The position numbers and the translations under genes are program-made. The notes under the pieces are model-generated. The model had not been told where the DNA came from. It did not search any database and saw only the letters and a program-made list of their open reading frames with translations. From contig CATQHS010000001.1 in NCBI GenBank assembly GCA_958296055.1, forward strand, positions 3,010,277-3,074,276: DNA of 64,000 bases. The letters are read 5' to 3'. Shown here piece after piece: positions 1-9,415 of the stretch; the stretch's first letter is position 1, and each line of letters opens with the position of its first letter. Source of the stretch: an uncultured Acidimicrobiales bacterium. Lineage in GTDB: Bacteria; Actinomycetota; Acidimicrobiia; Acidimicrobiales; Aldehydirespiratoraceae.

Positions 1-79
1 GATCGAGAACCGGTCGAAGATCGTCTCGGTAGAACTGGTTTACAGCGTCGTGGGCGTTGGGCCATCTTTTATCGGTCAT
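1..79 (-). CDS. 5' end of an unidentified gene cut by the left edge
   Basis: An ATG on the minus strand at 79 opens a frame that stays open to the window edge (26 codons, beginning MTDKRWPNAHD). It starts 6 bases after the TGA of the DUF499 gene, so it is very probably the next gene of the same operon and translationally coupled. Too little is visible to name it. From its position it is a candidate further component of the helicase-methylase-ATPase defence locus, which often carries additional genes. That role is inference from position only. Confidence 0.55.
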   Translation of the reverse strand, partial: MTDKRWPNAHDAVNQFYRDDLRPVLD

Positions 80-85
80 GTCCTG

Positions 86-3000
86 TCAGCTTTCGAAGTC
101 GGTGGAGTCGAATTTGAGGGTGGCGGCGTTTTCGGTGACGGTTCGCTGCACCCGGTCGTCGAAGCCCTCAGGGGACTCGGCCTCCACCTCGATGGTGATC
201 GACAGCTTGGCCCCTTCGGTTCGCTCCAACTGGCTCACGATGGCCTCGGCCACGTCGGCGGCGGTCTTGGCCCAGCGCACGGAGTCGAGCGTGATGCGCC
301 CGTAGTAGCGGGTCGGCCATACCGGACCCGCCGGACCGGCTGGCTCGCCAGAGCCCTCTGCGCCCCCCGAACTCGGAGCGAGCAAGGGACCCCGGTCCCC
401 GGGCCCGGTCCGATCCCCATCTCCGGGCGAGCCCGGAGTGGCCGCGGAATGCTCGGCTGAGCGCTGCGCAACCGCCGCAACGGGATTGACCAACAGCCCG
501 CTCGGAGCGACCGCGGCGAGCTGTTCGTACGCCCTGAGCCCCACGTACCGCTCGCCGTCGTGGCCGTCGGCGTAGGCGAAGCCGTCCGTCTCCCACGTAA
601 GCGCCAGCACCCCGTCCCGGACTGCCTCCTCCAGCACCGAGCGCTTCACCAGGCGGGGCAGGTACAGGTACTGCGTGTAGTCGTCCCACAACTGATCGAT
701 CCCCACGTGGTCGCCCCGCCACAGCGGAATGCGGTTGATGTCGAGGCGCAGCCGGGTGCCGGAGTAGGCCGGGATCAGCGCCTCCTCGCCCTTCAGTTTC
801 TCCGCCACCCGCTCGGCCAGCGTCCCCGAGCCCGAAACCCGGATGGCGTCCCAGCGGACCGGCCCGGTGGGGTCGCCTATGGACTGGTTCGGGTTGAGCA
901 CCCACAGGTAGGTCTCGGCCACCCGGTCGTCGACGGTCTTGTGCGACTCCTTCAGCTTGTCCGCGATCTGGCGGACCTGGAAGTTGTCGAGGTGGAGCGT
1001 GTCGCGGTCCTCGTCGATGGACTTCCAGGCCAGCCACTGGCGGGCGGCGGCGCGCAGGTCGTCGAGGCGGGCCTTGTCGGCGGCGAGGAACACCAGCATG
1101 TTGCGGCACCGCCGGGCTCCGGCCCCCCGCTCGGCCAGCAGCCGCCCGGCGAACTCAAGCGCCTCGCTGTCGTCGGTCTTGGAGTCGTGCGGCGAACTCG
1201 GGTCGAGCACCACCAGCCGGGCCGAGCCCTCGTCGGGCACATCCCCCGGCGAGCGGGGGCAGGCGTGCACCGCCGTGAAGAGAGAGGGCCGGGACCGCAC
1301 CCCGTCCAAACGCGAGCGGATCTCCTCGTCGACGTCGGCGTCGGAGAAGTGGGACTGAGCCCGGTCCTGGGCCAGCCGGGTGACGGTGGGCTGTAGCGAA
1401 TACCAGTAGCGGGCCCCGTCGCGGTACAGGTGCATGGCCTGGTCCGACAGCCGCCGCAGGGCGTCGCCGAACGTGGCCGGCGCCTCGCCGGGCTGCACGC
1501 ACCCGAGCTTGATGGACCGGTCGTCGAGCCCCTTGTTGGCCGCCTCCTGCGACGGCGCCGAGCCGAAGTAGACGGTGCGGGCGATGCGCCGGGCCGCCGA
1601 GTAGCGGCCCAGGTTGGGGTTGGCCTTGTCCAGCTTCAGGGGCAGCGATTCGGGGCCGTCGATGTCGGTCTCGATAACCGGCCGCCAGCCGTCGTCGAGG
1701 TACCGGATCAGCTCGGCGGCCACGTCGTTGTCGTCGATGGGGATGGTGGCCGGCATGATCAGCAGCCCCGAGTCGCTGCGCACCCACAGCGAGTGGATGA
1801 CCTTGGCCATGAGCCGCAGCACCCCCCGGGTGCGCTGGAACCGCTCCAGCTCGGACCAGTCTCCGAAGAGTCGGTCGAACAGCTCGGGGTGGATCGGATA
1901 GGCGGCCTTCATGCGCCGCTCGTAGTCGCCCTCCCCGCACTCCGAGGGGAACTCGTTGCGCTGGGCCTGAGCCCGGTAGAGGTCCCCGAACGCCTTCACC
2001 ACCGCATCGCGCTGCCGGGCCGCCTCGCTGCCCAGCCCGCCGAAGAGCCGGCGGCGGACGATCTCGAAGCTCTCCTCGGTGCTGGCCGTGCGCCAGTTGG
2101 TCTCCATGCGGGAGAACAGGTGCTCGAGTTTGGTGAGCGCCACCCGGCCGCCCTCGCCGCCCACCTCGATGTCCGACGCCGGGATGGTGGCCACCAGCAG
2201 GGCCTCGGGGGAGTTGCGGGCCGCGTCGGTGAGGGCCTGGGCGAAGCTGAAGTGGGCGTCGAAGGAGCCGGCGGGCAGGCCGCTCACCCCGTGGAGCTGG
2301 CGGGCGTAGGCCACCCACTCGTCGATCAGCACCAGGCACGGCGAGCAGGCCCGCAGCAGCTCGGTGAGGGCTTCGCCGGGGTTGGTTCCGGCCCGGTCCG
2401 ATTCGGCCACCAGCCCGTAGCCCTCGGCCCCGTCGAGCTGCCAGGCCAGCTCGCCCCACATGGTATTGACCACCGTCCCGTCCGGTTTTTTGGAGGCACT
2501 GGACGGCTGGAGCTGGTGGCCCACCAGCACCGCCCGGCGGATGGGCTGGCCGGCGGGCAGGCCCAGGCCGTGCTCGGCCAGGATCTCCTCGACGCCGGGC
2601 AGTTCGCCCGGCCCGGCCCCGCCGGCCAGGTGGTAGAGCGCGATCAGGGCGTGGGTCTTGCCGCCGCCGAAGTTGGTCTGGAGCTTGATCACCGGGTCGC
2701 CCCCGGCCCCGGAGAACCGGCCGGCCGCCCCCACGATCAGGTTGCTGATCCCCTCGGTGATGAAGGTCCGGCGGAAGAACTCGGTGGGGTTGCCGTACTC
2801 GGCGGCGGCCTCGCCTCGCCACACCTGGTGCAAATCGGCGGCGAACTCGGCCAGCTCGAACCGGCCGGAGGTCACGTCTTCGTGGGGGGTCACCACCTCC
2901 CGCCAGCCGGGCAGCCCGGTGGCGGGCCGGCCTTCGAGCTGGACGGCCGCGGCCTTGCGGCGGGCCCCCCGGGCCTGCTGGTCGAACTTCTGGCGCAGCA

Positions 3001-3412
3001 GGTCTTGGTGGAGCTTGCTCACCTCGTTGGCCTGGGGGCCCGCGGCCACCGACTCCAGCAGCCGCTGGGCGGTGTCGAGGGCCCGCAGGGCGTCGTCGGT
3101 GGAGAACGGGTCGTTGTGGGCCCAGGAGTTGCGCACGCCCTGCAGCTCGGAGACGTAGTTGCGGTCGCTGCGGGACAGCTTCTTGCCGAAGATGGTGCGC
3201 CACTCGTCCCATAGGACCTTCAGCAGGAACTGGGCGTCGGCCGGGTTGACCCTCCGGGGGGCGCCCCCTCCGCCCCGGGTGTCCATCCGCTGGACGGCTG
3301 TGGGCCAGTCGTCGCCGAACTCGGCCCGGCACTCGCGGTCGACGAAGGGAGCGAGCCCCCCGGCCAGGAGTTGGACGGCCTTGCCGACCCGTTCGTAGTT
3401 GGTGAGGGCCAT
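86..3412 (-). CDS. DUF499 ATPase with N-terminal Swt1-like HEPN domain (Hma-type defence component)
   Basis: A protein of 1108 residues. A P-loop lies near residue 250 (NFGGGKTHALIALYHL) and a Walker B-like strand ending in LIDEW near 365, which fits the large DUF499 ATPases of anti-phage loci encoding a DUF1156 methylase. Residues 1-120 resemble the Swt1-type HEPN domain; they contain RNSWAH near 95-100, which satisfies the Rx4-6H motif of HEPN ribonucleases. The gene lies 58 bases after the first DUF1156 methylase and is followed 6 bases later by another start codon, so all are probably co-transcribed. In the Hma-type arrangement the ATPase works with the methylases and helicase against incoming DNA. 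The HEPN part suggests that RNA cleavage may be an output, which is inference. Base composition is that of the host chromosome. Confidence 0.85.
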   Translation of the reverse strand: MALTNYERVGKAVQLLAGGLAPFVDRECRAEFGDDWPTAVQRMDTRGGGGAPRRVNPADAQFLLKVLWDEWRTIFGKKLSRSDRNYVSELQGVRNSWAHNDPFSTDDALRALDTAQRLLESVAAGPQANEVSKLHQDLLRQKFDQQARGARRKAAAVQLEGRPATGLPGWREVVTPHEDVTSGRFELAEFAADLHQVWRGEAAAEYGNPTEFFRRTFITEGISNLIVGAAGRFSGAGGDPVIKLQTNFGGGKTHALIALYHLAGGAGPGELPGVEEILAEHGLGLPAGQPIRRAVLVGHQLQPSSASKKPDGTVVNTMWGELAWQLDGAEGYGLVAESDRAGTNPGEALTELLRACSPCLVLIDEWVAYARQLHGVSGLPAGSFDAHFSFAQALTDAARNSPEALLVATIPASDIEVGGEGGRVALTKLEHLFSRMETNWRTASTEESFEIVRRRLFGGLGSEAARQRDAVVKAFGDLYRAQAQRNEFPSECGEGDYERRMKAAYPIHPELFDRLFGDWSELERFQRTRGVLRLMAKVIHSLWVRSDSGLLIMPATIPIDDNDVAAELIRYLDDGWRPVIETDIDGPESLPLKLDKANPNLGRYSAARRIARTVYFGSAPSQEAANKGLDDRSIKLGCVQPGEAPATFGDALRRLSDQAMHLYRDGARYWYSLQPTVTRLAQDRAQSHFSDADVDEEIRSRLDGVRSRPSLFTAVHACPRSPGDVPDEGSARLVVLDPSSPHDSKTDDSEALEFAGRLLAERGAGARRCRNMLVFLAADKARLDDLRAAARQWLAWKSIDEDRDTLHLDNFQVRQIADKLKESHKTVDDRVAETYLWVLNPNQSIGDPTGPVRWDAIRVSGSGTLAERVAEKLKGEEALIPAYSGTRLRLDINRIPLWRGDHVGIDQLWDDYTQYLYLPRLVKRSVLEEAVRDGVLALTWETDGFAYADGHDGERYVGLRAYEQLAAVAPSGLLVNPVAAVAQRSAEHSAATPGSPGDGDRTGPGDRGPLLAPSSGGAEGSGEPAGPAGPVWPTRYYGRITLDSVRWAKTAADVAEAIVSQLERTEGAKLSITIEVEAESPEGFDDRVQRTVTENAATLKFDSTDFES

Positions 3413-3470
3413 AGGCTTAACTTCCTACTTGTCCGCCCAAAATAAACCTGCCCGATCTCTGCTGAGCTTT

Positions 3471-6281
3471 CTACCCCTCGAAGTCCAGTTCAGCCACCGT
3501 CGCCGCGGGCCCCGCTGGCCGGCGGGCCAGGCGGACGATCTCGGGCCAGGCGGCTACCAGAGCGTTGAGGGACGCGCCTTCGGCGGCCCAGCCCTTGGCC
3601 GCGCAGATCCTAAAGAGCCGGTAGGACAGCTCCCGGGCTGGCTCCGCCTCGCCGCCGAGCCGGGCCAACAGCGCGGCCGCACCTGCCTCGCCGTCAGTCT
3701 CGAGCGCCCGGATGAGACGTTGCGTCGCCCCCCACACGGTCGGGCGGCGATCGGATTCGGGGTCCCAGCCGGGGTCCAGCTCGCCCCGGCCCAGCAGCCG
3801 GGCCTTGCCCGCCCCGGCCGCGATCACCCCAGCCGCCACTAGCCCGGCCATCGAGATGTTGCGCGACTTAGACAACTGCTCGGCCCGCCAGAAGAGGCCC
3901 TCGTCGTAGCCGTGGTCCTCGAACCAGGTGACGGCGTAGCGGGTGGCGGCGTCGAGGTCGGACTCGCCACCCTCCAGCGCCTCGTCCACCGCCCGGTTGA
4001 TCATCTCCAGTGCGCCGCGCACGCCCATGGCCGATCCGTCGGCCTCCACCACCCGATCGAACGAGGTGAACACCGCCATACCCGGCCCGATGGCGGCCTG
4101 GGCCAGGTCCACCGGGGTGATGTTGCCCTGCCGCAGCAGCCCCAGCGCAGAGGGGAGCCGCTCCCGCAGGGCCCGGCGGAAGTCGGCCGTTGTGGCCGCT
4201 TCGGCTTCGGCCAGAGCGGGCCGGCACACCAGCAGGATCGAGGTGGCCAGGGAGTTCGACCCCTTCTTCACCCCCTCGGGCCGCTCGGTGCGCAGCGGCC
4301 AGGTGCTGATGATGCGCAGCCCGGCGGCCATGACGCTCTCCAGCAGGGCCTCCCAGGCGGTGCCGGACCGGCCGCCCCCGGACCGCTCGGTTTGCTGGTA
4401 GCCGTAGTAGATGGTCATCGGGAAGCGCGGGTCCTGCACCTCGCGCAACAGGGAGAAAGCCTGCCGGAGCAGCCCCTCGAAGTGCCCGTGAGCTTGGCCC
4501 CGGTCGCCGTCGAAGCGCGACGGGTTCGACACGATCTGCTCGGCGGCGGGGGCGAGCAGCGGCCCCAGCGTGTCGGGCCAGACGCCGCCCAGGCACTCCC
4601 GCAGCCACACGTGGAACATGTTGGACAGGGCGGCGTAGTCGAACATGTCGTAGTAGGGGGGGTCGGTGCTCACCGTGCCCCGCTCCCCGTTGAGGGAGGT
4701 GAGCATCGAAGCGGCCTGCACTTCGGCCTTCGCCCCGCTGGCCGGCAGCGCCGCCACGGCCTTCCACACGTGCTCCAGGGCGTTGCCCCACGAGCCGGTG
4801 GAGCCCGAGAACGGGTTGGCCTCGGCGAAGTCGCCGTAGAAGGCGTAGGCGGGCTGAACGAAGGACTGCTCCACCGACCCGTTGGCCCGGTTGTGGATGG
4901 TCATGGTGGAGGTCCGGTTGGCCATCCGGGACAGAGTGAGGCCCAGGTAGGTGACGACCGCCTCGGCGTAGGCCGCGGCTCCGGTGCCGCCTTTCTCGAT
5001 CCCCAGGGGGTCGTCGCTGAGGCCCGCGGCCTGAGCGTCGGCCCGGACGCGGTCCCCTATCCCGCGTATCGCCTCGGCGAAGGCGGCCATGGTGAGCCGC
5101 TGGCGGGGGGTGAGCAGGTCGCCGAAGGTGCGGACCCCGAAGGCGGTGATGTTGCCGCTGAGACTGGGGATCTCCCGCTCCAGGGCACCGCTGGCGGTTC
5201 CGGGCACCGCCGCGGCCAGCGCGGCCTGCTCGACGGCCGGGTCGGGATCGACATAGACGCGGCCGGACCGACGCGCCGCCGGGTTGCGGAAAGCCTGGAC
5301 GGCCACCAGCCGCAGGCCGCACCCCTGTGAGGTGCCGTGGGCCCGGACGGTGTCGGCGTCGTTGACCGTTCCGCAGAACAGGCACCTGTAGGACGCCCCC
5401 CGCCCGGCCTTCAGGTCTTCGAGGCCCTCGGGCGGCTCGCCCCGGTGGACTTCGAAGGTGAACGAGCCGTTGTTGACCACAGGCTGGGCGTGCCACTGGT
5501 GCTTGGGCTTCTTGCACAGCCACCAGGTGGACAGCAGGGGGGTCTCCCGCCGACACCCGGGGTTGGCGCAGGTGATCGTCCGGGCCCACAGGTAGGAGAC
5601 GGGAACGGTGGTCCCGCCGGGCGAGGCCGGACTGGCCACGTCGGCGAACACCGGCCGCAGGCGCCGGCGGCACTCTTGCTCGACCGCTTCGCCGTAGAAC
5701 CGCACGTCGTCGGCCACTCCGGCCAGGCGGCTGGCCGCGCCCACCGCCAGGGATCGGCTGGCGTCGGGGTTGACCGGACCCCGCTCGGCGAAGCGCTGAG
5801 CGATGTCGACCGCGCTGGAGGTGACCAGGGCGGCGACCGGGTTCAGGTCGACGGCGGTCACGTCGAGCCCCAGCCGGATGCCCTCGATGGCGATGGAGCC
5901 GCCCCCGCAGAAGGGCTCGATGAGCCGGGGCCGGTCCCCTTCGGAGGCTTCGTCGATCCGGCGTTGCGCTTCTCGAAGCAGAGCGGCGTCGTCGCTGCGG
6001 TCCCAGCGCGCCAGGGCCTCGACCAACTCGAACAGCTTCTGGCGCTCCTCGCTTTGGGCTTCCTCGGTGGGGTAGAGGTCGGGCCGAGCCGAGGGGTCGT
6101 CGACCAGTGAGGCGAATAGCACGGCCCGAGCCACGCCGAGCGGCTTGCGGGACCACCACAGGTGCAGGGTGGCGGGGTGGCCCTTCTTGGGCACCGACTT
6201 CTCGGCCCGTCCGGCCGCGTTGACCGCCTCCAGCGGCAGGGAGGCCTCGATCAGCTTCCGGCGGGGCTCAGTCGCCTGCAT
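3471..6281 (-). CDS. DUF1156 family DNA methylase, copy 1
   Basis: A protein of 936 residues with the DUF1156 N-terminus (RRKLIEASLPLEAVN, then HLWWSRKPL). An AdoMet-binding motif I lies near residue 125 (PFCGGGS) and the amino-methyltransferase motif IV near 540 (TDPPYYD). Between them are cysteine pairs (CANPGC, CLFCGT) suggesting a zinc ribbon. The expected reaction is N-methylation of adenine or cytosine in DNA, either marking host DNA or acting as part of a defence complex with the neighbouring ATPase and helicase. It begins 11 bases after the stop of its paralogue and precedes the ATPase gene. The two methylases share domain order but are clearly diverged, so this is not a recent duplication. 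Sequence specificity cannot be read from the sequence. Confidence 0.87.
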   Translation of the reverse strand: MQATEPRRKLIEASLPLEAVNAAGRAEKSVPKKGHPATLHLWWSRKPLGVARAVLFASLVDDPSARPDLYPTEEAQSEERQKLFELVEALARWDRSDDAALLREAQRRIDEASEGDRPRLIEPFCGGGSIAIEGIRLGLDVTAVDLNPVAALVTSSAVDIAQRFAERGPVNPDASRSLAVGAASRLAGVADDVRFYGEAVEQECRRRLRPVFADVASPASPGGTTVPVSYLWARTITCANPGCRRETPLLSTWWLCKKPKHQWHAQPVVNNGSFTFEVHRGEPPEGLEDLKAGRGASYRCLFCGTVNDADTVRAHGTSQGCGLRLVAVQAFRNPAARRSGRVYVDPDPAVEQAALAAAVPGTASGALEREIPSLSGNITAFGVRTFGDLLTPRQRLTMAAFAEAIRGIGDRVRADAQAAGLSDDPLGIEKGGTGAAAYAEAVVTYLGLTLSRMANRTSTMTIHNRANGSVEQSFVQPAYAFYGDFAEANPFSGSTGSWGNALEHVWKAVAALPASGAKAEVQAASMLTSLNGERGTVSTDPPYYDMFDYAALSNMFHVWLRECLGGVWPDTLGPLLAPAAEQIVSNPSRFDGDRGQAHGHFEGLLRQAFSLLREVQDPRFPMTIYYGYQQTERSGGGRSGTAWEALLESVMAAGLRIISTWPLRTERPEGVKKGSNSLATSILLVCRPALAEAEAATTADFRRALRERLPSALGLLRQGNITPVDLAQAAIGPGMAVFTSFDRVVEADGSAMGVRGALEMINRAVDEALEGGESDLDAATRYAVTWFEDHGYDEGLFWRAEQLSKSRNISMAGLVAAGVIAAGAGKARLLGRGELDPGWDPESDRRPTVWGATQRLIRALETDGEAGAAALLARLGGEAEPARELSYRLFRICAAKGWAAEGASLNALVAAWPEIVRLARRPAGPAATVAELDFEG

Positions 6282-6292
6282 CTGCGGCCTGT

Positions 6293-9004
6293 CTACTCGA
6301 AGAGCCGGGTTTCGGGGGGGCCAGCCGACTTGACTAGCTCGGGCCAGGCCACCACCAGGCCGTTGTAGGCCAGCGCCTCCTCCGACCAGCCCTTCTTGTC
6401 GCAGGTGTCGTACAGCCGGTAGGCCAGCTCCCGAGCCGGTTCACCCAGTCCGCCGACCGAGGAGAGCAGGGCCCCGGCCGCCGCCTCGCCCTCGGTGTTG
6501 AGGGTGCGGATGAGGTGCTGGACCACCTTCCAGACGGTGATCCGGTCGTCGCTCCCGGGGGTCCAGCTTTCGTCGAGTTCGCCCCGGTTGAGCAGGCGGC
6601 ATTTGTTCCCCCGCTGTTCGAGTATCCCGGCTGAGACCAGCCCGCCGATGGAGGTGTTCTTGGCCTTGCTCAGCGTCTCGGCCACCCCGGCCGAGCCCTC
6701 GTTGAGGCCGAACTCCTCGAACCAGGCCACCGCCCAGCGGGTGTCGCTATCGAAGTCCGCCTCCTGGCTGGCCAGCACCTCGTCGAGGCACTGGTTGATG
6801 ACCGCCAGCGCAGCCCGCACCGGCATAGTCGTGCCGTCGGCCTCGATCACCTTGGAGTACCGGGAGAAGACCGCCATCCCCGGCCCGTTCGACGCCTGGG
6901 CCAGATCCACCGGCGCGATGTTGCCTTGCTGGAGTCGTCGCAGAGCCTCGGGTAATTCGGCCCGAAGAGTGGTGATGAAGTCTCCTCTCGTGGTCTGAGG
7001 AGCGTCAGCCAGACGACGGCGGCAGACGAGGACGATAGACGAAGCCAGCGCAGCGCGGCCCTTTTCGCGAAGGCCGCCCGGTTTTTCGGTCCGTATCGGC
7101 CAAGTCCCCGTGATTGTTGCTCCGGCGTTAAGAAGTCCCTGAAGCATCGTCTCCCAGCCAGTCGACACTCTGCCCACTCCATCTGCCCTGTCTTCTGCCT
7201 GCTTGAATGCATAGAAGACGGTGAATGGGTACTCATCATCTTGAATGGCGAGGATGCTCTCAAATGACTGGCGCAGACCGTCCTCAAAGAAATCTGCGGC
7301 TGCATCCCAATTGCCTTCATGTCTGGCCGGTTCAGCGATCAGTTCTTGTGCTTTTGGAACGAGAATGGTGCTGAAAAGATCAGGGTATACGTCTTTTAGG
7401 CAACGGCGGAACCACACGTAAAAGAAGTCTGATAGATCGGCATATGGAACGTTATCGTAGTAAGGTGGATCGGTGCATACCATAACCGATCCGTTGATCA
7501 TACGTGGTGCACGAGCGTCGAGCTGTGTTACTGAAGATGTGCCTTCGGCTGGTACTCTCTCTAATGCCTTTGTAAGATAATCAACCTGACCCAAAAAATT
7601 TCTTGAAGAATTAGAGAAAGGGTTAGATTCGGCATAAGTCCATATCATTGGCAAAGCATTGCGCGAGAATACTTGTTGAATCGTACTTCTTCCGGGGTCC
7701 CAAAAACACTGACTTGATCCACCATTGGCTAACCGACCAATAGCCAGGCTTAGATAAGTTATAATCGCATCTGCATAGTCTTCACTGCCTCCATCAGTTA
7801 ACACCTTATTTCTCGTCTCTTGAACTAGAGATAAAAATGTTATCATTGTTCGTAACTGCCGTGGAGTGAAGAGGTTGTCATAGGAGTCTATACCGTAGTT
7901 TGGGGCAGTGATCGCACGCGGATTGTGTGGCAGTTTCTCTGTCGGTATATTAGTTGGAACGCTTATCACCGATGCTTCTTTTTGTTCATTATCAGCTTCG
8001 ATATAATGTTTTGTATTTCCCTCAGCTATTGTGCATAATAGCTGAGATCCAAGATCACCAGCTTTTGCTGCCGCTCGTACTTTTTTGAGGGGCATAGCTG
8101 AACTGCACACGATACAGGTAGCACCGCTTCTTGTGACCGTTCCATCCATAGGGTAACCGAGTCCTCGTTGCACTTTGAACCTGACTAATCCGGTCAACTG
8201 ATCAAGGGTTGGCTCAAGCCACACTTCGTGATTCTTCTTACGTGAAAGCATGAATGAGTTGAGTAATGGTATAGTCGTGCCACATGCCGGATTCGTGCAT
8301 GTGATCGTCCGAGCCCAGATCCAAGCAATTACCGTGGCTCTCCCACCGCCTTCCTCATGTGGTATCTCAACCGTTGGATAGTTCTTTCCTACAAGTTCGC
8401 GGGCGCGTTGATCCATCCAGCGGCTATATCGGCGAACGTCCTCGGCGAGCCCGGATGCCCTAGGCAATTCCGTCGGATGGAGTTGTTGATCTTCTGTGGG
8501 GCCGATGGGTTGCTGTCCCGAGAACTTCGGGGGAAGTTCTGTCAGTGCCTTGTTAATCAGTACAGCGACAGGATTGAGATCGCTAGCTTCGATGTTCAGA
8601 CCAAGGAACTGGGCAGACAGCGGTATGGAACCTCCGCCTGCAAACGGATCAACGACGGTCGGTAGCTGAGAGTTAGCGCTATGCCGGATTTCGGCCCTCG
8701 TTATTTCAATCAAGTCGTAGTTCTGCGTATTCTCCCACTTGACCATGGCTTCAATAATATTGAACAGCCGTAGCCGCTCCCTTTCCTGAGACTCCTCGTC
8801 TGGGAAGTCGTTGGGATGAGACGACGGATCGTCGATGAGCGAAGCGAACAGCACTGCCCGTGCTGCCGCTAGTGGACGCCGCGCCCACCACAGGTGGAAC
8901 GTTGAAGGATGTCCCTGCCGGGTCGACTTCTCCCGCACTGCCGCCGCATTGATCGCATCCAGCGGGAGCGCCACCTCGATCAGCTTCTTGCGATGGTTCG
9001 TCAC
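6293..9004 (-). CDS. DUF1156 family DNA methylase, copy 2
   Basis: A protein of 903 residues, paralogous along its length to the next gene. It has a DUF1156 start (RKKLIEVALPLDAIN, HLWWARRPL), motif I near 121 (PFAGGGS), motif IV near 512 (TDPPYYD) and cysteine pairs between them. It should be a second DNA amino-methyltransferase of the same defence locus, either with its own specificity or as partner subunit of copy 1. Base composition is uneven inside one intact frame: the first 80 or so codons and the last 230 are GC-rich like the host, whereas roughly 7150-8700 is markedly AT-richer. This suggests recombination between alleles of different origin, or arrival followed by partial gene conversion. 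The frame is uninterrupted, so the protein is probably functional. Confidence 0.86.
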   Translation of the reverse strand: MTNHRKKLIEVALPLDAINAAAVREKSTRQGHPSTFHLWWARRPLAAARAVLFASLIDDPSSHPNDFPDEESQERERLRLFNIIEAMVKWENTQNYDLIEITRAEIRHSANSQLPTVVDPFAGGGSIPLSAQFLGLNIEASDLNPVAVLINKALTELPPKFSGQQPIGPTEDQQLHPTELPRASGLAEDVRRYSRWMDQRARELVGKNYPTVEIPHEEGGGRATVIAWIWARTITCTNPACGTTIPLLNSFMLSRKKNHEVWLEPTLDQLTGLVRFKVQRGLGYPMDGTVTRSGATCIVCSSAMPLKKVRAAAKAGDLGSQLLCTIAEGNTKHYIEADNEQKEASVISVPTNIPTEKLPHNPRAITAPNYGIDSYDNLFTPRQLRTMITFLSLVQETRNKVLTDGGSEDYADAIITYLSLAIGRLANGGSSQCFWDPGRSTIQQVFSRNALPMIWTYAESNPFSNSSRNFLGQVDYLTKALERVPAEGTSSVTQLDARAPRMINGSVMVCTDPPYYDNVPYADLSDFFYVWFRRCLKDVYPDLFSTILVPKAQELIAEPARHEGNWDAAADFFEDGLRQSFESILAIQDDEYPFTVFYAFKQAEDRADGVGRVSTGWETMLQGLLNAGATITGTWPIRTEKPGGLREKGRAALASSIVLVCRRRLADAPQTTRGDFITTLRAELPEALRRLQQGNIAPVDLAQASNGPGMAVFSRYSKVIEADGTTMPVRAALAVINQCLDEVLASQEADFDSDTRWAVAWFEEFGLNEGSAGVAETLSKAKNTSIGGLVSAGILEQRGNKCRLLNRGELDESWTPGSDDRITVWKVVQHLIRTLNTEGEAAAGALLSSVGGLGEPARELAYRLYDTCDKKGWSEEALAYNGLVVAWPELVKSAGPPETRLFE

Positions 9005-9415
9005 TCGGCTCCTCAGCCCGCCTCACTCGTTGAGGACGCCGGGAGCGTACAGCAGCCCGCCCCTCAGCGATGTCGGGGCCTTCAGAACAAACAGCGGCTT
9101 GAGCCCCGAGTGGCCGCCGTCTGTCCGGCAGGCTCCGACGGGACTCGGCCGAGCTTGGCGCAGATCCGTGCTGCGGCCCCCCACGGGTGAAGCTCCCGGC
9201 TGCTCGCAGTGCTGGCAGACCGCCCCCGCGGCTGGCTGGCTCGCAACCGCAGCGTCGCCCCCTGCCGTCGGGAGCCGTCCCCTGGTGCCCGACTCGGAAC
9301 TGGTCGCAGGAGGTTGCTGGTAGTTGTTCTGGGCATAGAGGTTGGTAGCAGCGTGATGGGGTGAGCCCCCTGTGCGAGTGTGGTGGTGTAACAACCCACG
9401 AGCACAGGAGGCTCA
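9005..9415. other. GC-rich gap between methylase and transposase
   Basis: About 410 bases with no supportable gene. Short frames exist on both strands, but none has a recognisable domain. The last 45 bases, just before the transposase start, hold an imperfect inverted repeat (TGTGCGAGTG at 9370-9379 against CCACGAGCACA at 9397-9407). It ends in TGT/ACA, as expected near an IS481-type terminus, and is followed by an AGGAGG ribosome-binding site. The remainder may be decayed coding sequence or the promoter region for the minus-strand methylase operon. Confidence 0.4.

Noticed and set aside
1430-3214. Long plus-strand open frame opposite the DUF499 gene, and similar ones opposite proS, fdhB, hydA, acn and the LarA-like gene
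   Set aside because: All are shadows of strongly supported genes and lack start signals and recognisable motifs.
3471-9004. Type III or type I restriction-modification system
   Set aside because: There is no Res or HsdR/HsdS-like partner. The DUF1156 proteins with DUF499 ATPase and DUF3883-like helicase fit the Hma-type composition better.
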